Of a stretch of DNA of 33,113 nucleotides, positions 23,549-29,414 are shown piece by piece. The stretch spans positions 1 through 33,113 of the forward strand of contig JAJCXO010000008.1 in NCBI GenBank assembly GCA_029263395.1, given 5' to 3'. The DNA comes from Acidobacteriota bacterium. Lineage in GTDB: Bacteria; Acidobacteriota; Thermoanaerobaculia; Multivoradales; J023. The position numbers were made by a program, and so were the translations under genes. Positions within the stretch are counted from its first letter, which is position 1. Each line of letters opens with the position of its first letter. The notes beneath the pieces were generated by a model. The model saw nothing but the letters and a program-made list of their open reading frames with translations, made no database searches and had not been told where the DNA came from.

Positions 23549-25060
23549 TTGGGCCGACTTGTCCGGGGCATCGCGTGGTGCGTTTTGGTAGGCCTCGGAC
23601 TCGTCGGCTGTTCCACTATTCCTCCCACTACCGATGAGCGTCCTGGCGCGGTAACTCCCAGTAGCAGTGTTCCTGCGAGCAGTGTTCCTGCGAACAGTGT
23701 TACTGCGATCAGTGCCCCGGCCAACATCGTTGTGGTGTTGAGCGACGATCAACGGTATGACACGTTGGGTGTGACCGGCCACCCGTTTATCAAGACTCCG
23801 CATATTGATCGATTGGCCAGAGAAGGAGCAGAGTTCCCAAACTCCTTCGTCGTCACCTCGCTGTGCCTGCCCAGTCGAGCTACCTTGCTCACCGGTCGCT
23901 ATACCCACCGTACCAAGGTCACCGGCAATGAAGGCCCCAACCGGAATCCCGAAGCCAGTATGGTCCTTCGACTTCGGGAGGCAGGCTATCGGACGGCCTT
24001 TTTTGGTAAATACCATTTGGATGACTGCACCCCACGTCCGGAGTTCGATCATTGGGAATGCCTCGCCGGTCGGGTCGGTCAAGGGCATTATTTTGATGGC
24101 AATCTCAATGTCAACGGGGTCATGCAACCTTTTGAAGGGCACAGCACTGACGCGGTCGGAGAGCGTGCTAGCACCTGGATTGCTGCCCAAGGTGATCGCC
24201 CCTTCTTCGCCCTCGTTTCGCTGAAGAATCCACACCACCCGTTGACACCGCCAGCACGCCACAACACGCTTTATGAGGATATCGACGTCACGCCGCCGGC
24301 CAGCGCCAACGACAGCCCGGATGCGCTACCAACCTACGTCCGCGCCGAGATGACCGCGCCAGCTTATGCCGAAGAGCTTCGCAACAGCTCCGGTAACACC
24401 GATCCTTTACCCGATATTTTGCGACGGTACGCACGGATGATTCCGAGCATCGACGATGTGGTGGGGCGTATCGACACCACGCTTGACGACACCGGCCTGC
24501 GCGAAACGACCCTGCTTGTCTTCACTAGCGACAACGGTATTCTTCTGGGAGAACATGGGATTATCCGCAAGAAGTTAGCGTATGAGGCGTCCATCCGCGT
24601 GCCGCTGGCAATGCGTTTGCCGGGCCGCATCCCGCCGGGCGCTCGGCCTGACAACGCGACGCTGAACGTTGATCTAGCGGCCACATTCCTGGATGCAGCA
24701 GGTATCGATCTCGAGCCCAGCCTGGGCCTCGATGGTCTCAGTCTACTCTCGCTATTCGAACAGCCCGCTGCGGAGTGGAGACAGGATTGGGTCTACATCG
24801 CCCCCCATCGGCGGAAGAAAATACCACCGTTCTTGGCCACCCGGACCGACCGCTGGAAGTACATTCGATATGCCGGACCACCGGTCGAAGAAGAGCTCTT
24901 CGATCTAGCGAAGGATCCCGAAGAGCGTCACAATCGAGCCGCCGATCCTGCCAGCAAGGACCAACTCGAGGCGATGCGGCAGCGGTTGTGGAACGGCATG
25001 CGGGACCTCGAGGTGCCCCTCACGTGGTTTCCCACTTCTGATGAGCCAGCCATCGAATGA
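23549..25060 (+). CDS. Type I sulfatase lipoprotein with canonical Cys-x-Pro-Ser-Arg motif
   Basis: Formylglycine-dependent sulfate ester hydrolase; about 503 residues from TTG 23549, chosen because it begins the lipoprotein signal (lipobox GLVGC, Cys21). GTG 23336 and ATG 23450 are in-frame alternatives. A 15-base tandem repeat encodes a Ser/Pro/Ala linker after the lipobox. The core has the Asp pair (VVVLSDDQRYDTLG), then SLCLPSRATLLTGRYTHR, where Cys106 (codon 23864-23866) is the residue oxidised to formylglycine. FFGKYHLDD, FTSDNGILLGEHG and a typical C-terminal subdomain with LFDLAKDPEE follow. It lacks the LxALGY tail of the seven other sulfatase-fold proteins here and is the only one I would call a sulfatase with confidence. 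Substrate is probably a sulfated glycan. Neither FGE nor anSME maturation enzyme is visible. First of three + strand genes 29 bases apart. Confidence 0.9.
   Translation: MGRLVRGIAWCVLVGLGLVGCSTIPPTTDERPGAVTPSSSVPASSVPANSVTAISAPANIVVVLSDDQRYDTLGVTGHPFIKTPHIDRLAREGAEFPNSFVVTSLCLPSRATLLTGRYTHRTKVTGNEGPNRNPEASMVLRLREAGYRTAFFGKYHLDDCTPRPEFDHWECLAGRVGQGHYFDGNLNVNGVMQPFEGHSTDAVGERASTWIAAQGDRPFFALVSLKNPHHPLTPPARHNTLYEDIDVTPPASANDSPDALPTYVRAEMTAPAYAEELRNSSGNTDPLPDILRRYARMIPSIDDVVGRIDTTLDDTGLRETTLLVFTSDNGILLGEHGIIRKKLAYEASIRVPLAMRLPGRIPPGARPDNATLNVDLAATFLDAAGIDLEPSLGLDGLSLLSLFEQPAAEWRQDWVYIAPHRRKKIPPFLATRTDRWKYIRYAGPPVEEELFDLAKDPEERHNRAADPASKDQLEAMRQRLWNGMRDLEVPLTWFPTSDEPAIE
23663..23722 (+). repeat. 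Four 15-base tandem units encoding a linker
   Basis: Units based on AGCAGTGTTCCTGCG (two perfect, two diverged) encode SSVPA-SSVPA-NSVTA-ISAPA. The repeat lies between the lipobox and the catalytic core of the type I sulfatase and would act as a flexible spacer; copy number changes keep the frame. Confidence 0.9.
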
Positions 25061-25089
25061 AGGCTCGACGGAGCCTCTCCTCTTAGCCT

Positions 25090-26697
25090 ATGCCACGACT
25101 CCAAACCTCCTCGGCTCGCGCTCGGACGGTATTTGGCCGACTTTCGGTTACCCAGCGGACTGTGGGGCTGTTGCTGGCCGTCGCCGTATTCGGCGGCTGC
25201 ACCCCGGAGCCGACGCCCCCTCCCAACATCTTGTTTGTGGTGTGGGACACGGTGCGCTCAGACCGGATGAGTCTTTACGGCTACCCGATCGCGACCACAC
25301 CGTTTCTCGATCGCTGGGCGCAGGACGCCCTGGTTTTCGACGACTGCGTTTCACCCGGAACCATCACGCTGGCGTCTCACGGTTCGATGTTCACCGGCCT
25401 GTTACCCAGCGAGCACGGTGCCGACAACCAGCGGACCAACCTACCCTCTCGTCACCACACGCTGGCCGAGATTCTGGCAGCCCACGGTTACCGCACTTTT
25501 CTCTGGTCGGCCAACCCGCACATCGCTAAACAAGGCAACTTTCACCAGGGGTTCGACGTGCACTTGCACCCCTGGAGCAAGCCCTACCTCGAGCGTGCAC
25601 GCCAGATCGTCAAGAACAAACTGTCTCCGCTGGACACTAGCAACGAGCTACTTCGGCGGCATGCCAAAAACACAGTCCGCAAGTGGGATATCAAAGCCTC
25701 TGGCAGCCTGGCTGGTGAAGCCCTGCTCGACTGGCTTGCCAGAGTGACGGGTGACCCGGACCAAGCATCGCCACCCTTTTTTGCTTTTCTCAACTACATG
25801 GAAGCGCACCGTCCGACGATTCCTTCGGCACAATTTCGTGAACGCGTCATGCCACCGGAAGACGTCCCCCGTTCCTATGAGGTCGATCGTAGCTGGCCAG
25901 CAATCTGGAGTTACAACTTCGGCCTCACCGACTTCACCCCCGAAGAACTGCGGGTGATAGGTGGAACGTACGACGCGGCCATTGCCGAACTCGATGAGCT
26001 CTTGCGCAATCTGCTGACATCCCTCGACGCCAACGGGCAGTTGGACAACACCATCATCGTGCTGACCTCCGACCACGGTGAGCACCTCGGCGAGCAGCGT
26101 CTACTAGACCATCAGTATTCAGTTTACGAGGCGCTGATCCGGGTGCCCCTGATCATCCATGCACCATCACGCCTCGCTCCTGGGCGAGACGAACACCCGG
26201 TCATGAGCTTCGACATCTTTCCCACCCTCCTCGCCTTTGCTGGGATCGACAATCCGATCGCTGACACCTCACACGCCGTCAGCTTGCTCGAACCAAGGTC
26301 CAGCCGGCCCCGACTGAGCGAGTACACAGCACCGTTCACGACCGCGTTCCGGACCGTCCGCGAGCGTCACCCAGACTGGCAGTCGGCGCCCTGGGAAACT
26401 GCCCTGAACGCCCTGACCTTTGACCAGAACAAGCTCGTCCGTCGGTCTGTCGACGGCACAACCGAGGTTTATCAACTAGCTTCAGATGGAGCCGAAACCA
26501 TCGACGTCAGCGAGACTCAGCCTGAGCTTCGCTCTGAGCTCGAAACCCTACTCGATCGCCACCTCGCAGCCACGACCCCCTTTCGCGCCGATGGCGAGAC
26601 CCTGCCAACGTTATCCGAAGACCAGCGTCGCCGATTACAAGCCCTCGGCTACCTCGACAGCTCGGACGAGACGCCGGCCACGCCCGAAGCGCCTTGA
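25090..26697 (+). CDS. Sulfatase-fold lipoprotein with Thr at the nucleophile position
   Basis: 535 residues. Lipobox AVFGGC gives predicted acylated Cys37, followed by the short proline linker TPEPTPPP. Metal-site Asp53 lies in VVWDTVRSDRMSLYGY. The active-site loop reads GTITLASHGSMFTG; by alignment with relatives Thr93 takes the cysteine position and His97 the arginine position, with Ala where Pro is usual. The second metal motif TSDHGEHLGEQ has Asp328 and His329. Residues about 165-225 form a Lys/Arg-rich helical insertion absent from the other copies. The LQALGYLDSS tail is here followed by about ten extra residues. ATG 25090 is 29 bases after the canonical sulfatase stop; it has no clear Shine-Dalgarno. 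Probably co-transcribed with both neighbours. Phosphoester activity is inferred, substrate unknown. Confidence 0.85.
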   Translation: MPRLQTSSARARTVFGRLSVTQRTVGLLLAVAVFGGCTPEPTPPPNILFVVWDTVRSDRMSLYGYPIATTPFLDRWAQDALVFDDCVSPGTITLASHGSMFTGLLPSEHGADNQRTNLPSRHHTLAEILAAHGYRTFLWSANPHIAKQGNFHQGFDVHLHPWSKPYLERARQIVKNKLSPLDTSNELLRRHAKNTVRKWDIKASGSLAGEALLDWLARVTGDPDQASPPFFAFLNYMEAHRPTIPSAQFRERVMPPEDVPRSYEVDRSWPAIWSYNFGLTDFTPEELRVIGGTYDAAIAELDELLRNLLTSLDANGQLDNTIIVLTSDHGEHLGEQRLLDHQYSVYEALIRVPLIIHAPSRLAPGRDEHPVMSFDIFPTLLAFAGIDNPIADTSHAVSLLEPRSSRPRLSEYTAPFTTAFRTVRERHPDWQSAPWETALNALTFDQNKLVRRSVDGTTEVYQLASDGAETIDVSETQPELRSELETLLDRHLAATTPFRADGETLPTLSEDQRRRLQALGYLDSSDETPATPEAP

Positions 26698-26726
26698 CGT
26701 CACGACCAGGCTTCTAGTGACGCTCA

Positions 26727-28427
26727 ATGCCGCACCTCATGACGCATCTCACGACAAGGTCCCTTGTTAAACTCGCCGCTGCAGCCGGATCATTAGCGAT
26801 AATCTTCGGGCTGCACCGGGGTATCCGGTCTGGAGGTGCCTGGTCAGGAGGTCTGTGGCCAGGACTATCGGAGGTCTCCGATCATCAATATCTCGAATAC
26901 GGACTGTGGAGCCTTTCGGCTCGCATCCTGCGGCAAGCGCTCGATCCGATCTGGAGTCAAACCCTCCTCATAGGGCTTGGGCTCTTCGGAATCGCCGTGC
27001 TCGTGTCCTGGCTCAAGCCGACCTGGCGAATTGCCCTCAGGTCGCGTTGGACCTTCGCGCTGATTGCTGTCGGAGGCATCCATCTGTTAGCGACGTTACT
27101 GATCTACGGTATCGCAGGCACGGATTCTGGTCGCAACACAACGCGCCCCAACATTCTGCTTGTCGTGGTCGATACATTGCGAGCTGACCATTTAGGGTTC
27201 ATGGGATACCCCAAACCAACGTCTCCCCACCTCGATAATTTTGCCACCGACACCATCATCTTCTCGCAGGCCTTAGCGCACGCCCCCTGGACTTCGCCCT
27301 CTGTTGCAGCCTTGCTCACTTCGCAGTACCCAGGAGCCTTGGGGTTTGCCGACAGTAAGGAACCTGCGCGGCCGGACGACGAAGTGCTGTACTTGGCCGA
27401 GATTCTGAGAAACCAAGGTTACCCGACCACAGCGATCGTCTCCCACACCTACATCGGCAGTCGCCTCGGTTTCGACCAAGGCTTCGAGCGCTTCGAGGAG
27501 AGTGACGCCCGCGGGCCGGACTATGTCTCTTCGGCTTCGGTGACCGACAAGGCCGTCCACTTCCTGGAAGGTCAGGGAGAAAAACCCTTTTTCCTGCTCC
27601 TGCACTATTTCGACCCCCACTTCGCCTACCAACTCCACGAGGAATTCAACTTCGACCCCGACTATGAGGGTGACGTCCAGAGTGGCGAGAGTTACGGCAA
27701 GTTGCTGCAACGAGCCCGAAACGAGACGCTTTCGGAAGACGATGTGACCTTCATCCGAGCCCTCTACGACTCGGAAATTCGGTTTACCGACCAACATCTC
27801 GGGCGTCTCTTCAAGCACCTCCGAGATCGCGATCTCTACGACGACACGCTCATCATCTTCACCGCCGACCACGGCGAGGCCTTCCTCGATCGCAAAGACC
27901 GCTGGATCGGCCATGGCAAAACTCTGTTCCAAGAGCTGATCCATGTGCCCTTGGCGATTAAGTTACCGGCCAGCGAAGGTGCTGGCACGATCGTCAACAC
28001 GCCGGTTGGTTTGATCGACGTGGTCCCCACCCTGCTCGAGCTGTTCGATATCCCGTTGCCAAACCGTCATCGATTCGAGGGCAGCGTGTTACCACTCAAC
28101 GACCTCGATGTCCTCAGTCAGCTGCCACCAACCCCGGTCTTCAGTGAAACCCTGGCCCGCAATCGATGGCTCCAATCGGTTGTCGAGGGCCAATGGAAGC
28201 TCATCCTCAATCGTGAGACCCAAAAGCTGAGGCTATTCGACCTCGCGGCCGATCCGCTGGAGACCACTAATCTGGCAGACCGCGAGCCCGCCACGACCCG
28301 GCGGCTAATGGGCGCGCTCCGTTCGTGGAGTGCCAGCGTTGACGAACGTCGCCAAGGGGCTGGATCTCCGGCCAGCTTCACCACTGAAGAAGAAGACAGA
28401 CTGCGTGCCCTGGGATACCTACCCTAG
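26727..28427 (+). CDS. Membrane-anchored sulfatase-fold protein with Thr at the nucleophile position
   Basis: 566 residues. The only one of the eight without a lipobox: it has two or three N-terminal hydrophobic segments (about 14-29, 80-96, 110-129) and then the catalytic domain, presumably periplasmic. Metal-site Asp149 lies in VVVDTLRADHLGFMGY. The loop is PWTSPSVAALLTSQYPG: Thr189 is in the nucleophile position, but the following histidine seen in relatives is Val193 and the usual Gly is Ser199, so the pocket is altered. The second metal motif TADHGEAFLDR (Asp381, His382) is intact. Tail LRALGYLP. This N-terminal membrane domain plus AP-fold plan recalls phosphoethanolamine and glycerol-phosphate transferases, though the number of spans is lower. 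ATG 26727 follows the previous stop by 29 bases; last of the + strand trio. Confidence 0.82.
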   Translation: MPHLMTHLTTRSLVKLAAAAGSLAIIFGLHRGIRSGGAWSGGLWPGLSEVSDHQYLEYGLWSLSARILRQALDPIWSQTLLIGLGLFGIAVLVSWLKPTWRIALRSRWTFALIAVGGIHLLATLLIYGIAGTDSGRNTTRPNILLVVVDTLRADHLGFMGYPKPTSPHLDNFATDTIIFSQALAHAPWTSPSVAALLTSQYPGALGFADSKEPARPDDEVLYLAEILRNQGYPTTAIVSHTYIGSRLGFDQGFERFEESDARGPDYVSSASVTDKAVHFLEGQGEKPFFLLLHYFDPHFAYQLHEEFNFDPDYEGDVQSGESYGKLLQRARNETLSEDDVTFIRALYDSEIRFTDQHLGRLFKHLRDRDLYDDTLIIFTADHGEAFLDRKDRWIGHGKTLFQELIHVPLAIKLPASEGAGTIVNTPVGLIDVVPTLLELFDIPLPNRHRFEGSVLPLNDLDVLSQLPPTPVFSETLARNRWLQSVVEGQWKLILNRETQKLRLFDLAADPLETTNLADREPATTRRLMGALRSWSASVDERRQGAGSPASFTTEEEDRLRALGYLP

Positions 28428-28594
28428 CGATCTAGAGGACACGGCGACCCCATCCCCATCTCTCGTTGCCTCATCCCCTAGTGCTTGCCCTGCCCCGTCC
28501 AAAGATGGGATCATCGCGTACCGGAAAGCCTTCGGCCCAGATCTTTCCGAACACGCCGATAAAACTAGCTGGGCCGTTTCCAAGTGGAGAAAAA

Positions 28595-28990
28595 ATGAAA
28601 AAAGTCAGCCTTCTGCTCGCGGTCGCGGTCCTGCTCCTTCCAACGTTCGGCGGCCAACTCGGCGCTGACGAAGCTACCACCCTGACCGGCGAGTACGTCT
28701 GGAATCGCCAAGATGTACCGACCGAGATCGAAGCTGTCTTCACTCCAGCCGGAGACGCCAAATGGGATGTCTCATTCCATTTCGACTTTCGTAATGAAGG
28801 GCACATCTACACCGGGACCGCGGAAGGTAGCCTCACCGAAGGCTCGCTCAAAGGTGAAGTCAGGAACGAGAACAAGAAACGCACCTTCATTTTCTCGGGC
28901 GAATTCTCTGACGGCGTGTTCAACGGCACTCACGCTGAGCTTCGTGACGGCAAAAAGACCGACACGGGCACGATCAAACTGAGCAGCTAG
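28595..28990 (+). CDS. Small secreted protein of unknown function
   Basis: 131 residues from ATG 28595, chosen because it starts a classical signal peptide (MKKVSLLLAVAVLLLP, cleavage expected after LGA near residue 24) and has GTGGAG just upstream. The frame extends upstream to 28466, but that part does not look coding. The mature domain of about 107 residues is all-beta in pattern, with paired segments TGTAEGSLTEGSLKGEV and IFSGEFSDGVFNGTHAEL that look like successive strands of a small barrel or sandwich. No cysteines, lipobox or sorting signal. Family not recognised. It follows the sulfatase-fold trio by about 170 bases and probably has its own promoter. It faces the convergent 931-residue gene. 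Confidence 0.85.
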   Translation: MKKVSLLLAVAVLLLPTFGGQLGADEATTLTGEYVWNRQDVPTEIEAVFTPAGDAKWDVSFHFDFRNEGHIYTGTAEGSLTEGSLKGEVRNENKKRTFIFSGEFSDGVFNGTHAELRDGKKTDTGTIKLSS

Positions 28991-28996
28991 GGCCCA

Positions 28997-29068
28997 TCCC
29001 GTTTCGCCATTTTCGGCTCAGTGAGGGAAGCCTTGTGGAGCGAGCAAGCAGCGAGCGTGTCTGAGCTG
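28997..29068 (+). repeat. Dispersed repeat, copy B
   Basis: Matches copy A at 2282-2352 in the same orientation. It begins six bases after the stop of the small secreted protein gene. Both copies read in one frame as related peptides (ALWSEQAASVSEL here, ILWSEKAESESEL in copy A), but no start site or conserved product supports translation. Confidence 0.75.
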
Positions 29069-29132
29069 GAATACAAGTGGAGCCTCGGTTCCGATGGCAT
29101 CACAATAGCTCAGGCATCTCGCAAGAGTCCCG

Positions 29133-29200
29133 GCGAGTTCGGAGCTGCGGCACAGCTCACAAGGCTGACCGAGTTCTCTATGTGCTTGGATGGGATTTGG
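29133..29200 (+). repeat. Local direct repeat, first copy
   Basis: GCGAGTTCGGAGCTGCGGC and the following bases match 29331-29400 over about 70 positions, with scattered mismatches and small gaps, in the same orientation. A TTGGATGGGATTT block is identical in both. Confidence 0.85.
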
Positions 29201-29233
29201 TTAGTTGTTTGTGCCGGCGACGCCTGTTTGGCG

Positions 29234-29314
29234 CTTCATCACCAAGGACTAAGCGAGCCTTAGCCACGAGGGGGTGAAACCCCTCGCTCAGTGATGAAGT
29301 CCCTAGCGGGACTT
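29234..29314. repeat. Nested inverted repeats (structured element)
   Basis: Outer arms CTTCATCAC (29234-29242) and GTGATGAAG (29291-29299) enclose CGAGGGG/CCCCTCG (29267-29273 and 29280-29286, loop GTGAAA). An overlapping stem AAGTCCC/GGGACTT (29297-29303 and 29308-29314, loop TAGC) follows. All arms are perfect. The element lies between two convergent genes and could serve as a two-way terminator, or be a REP/MITE-like mobile repeat. Confidence 0.75.
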
Positions 29315-29330
29315 GGGAATTTCTGAGCGG

Positions 29331-29400
29331 GCGAGTTCTGGAGCTGCGGCGCAGCCCACAAGACCGACCGAGCTCTCTATGTGGCTTGGATGGGATTTAG
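29331..29400 (+). repeat. Local direct repeat, second copy
   Basis: Second copy of the 29133-29200 sequence, ending 14 bases before the stop of the convergent 931-residue gene. Together the two copies flank the hairpin element. Confidence 0.85.
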
Positions 29401-29414
29401 CTCGTGCCCGCCGC

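Noticed and set aside
23471-24262. Long minus-strand frame of 263 codons opposite the canonical sulfatase
   Set aside because: It is antisense to a well supported catalytic domain and shows no domain or start signal of its own.
27273-27944. Minus-strand frame of 223 codons opposite the 566-residue protein
   Set aside because: Val/Glu/Gly-rich antisense translation without motifs; the + strand product is strongly supported.
29267-29314. Repeated hairpins as a CRISPR array or tRNA-like gene
   Set aside because: No regular repeat-spacer pattern and no cloverleaf arms or anticodon loop; better explained as structured repeat or terminator.
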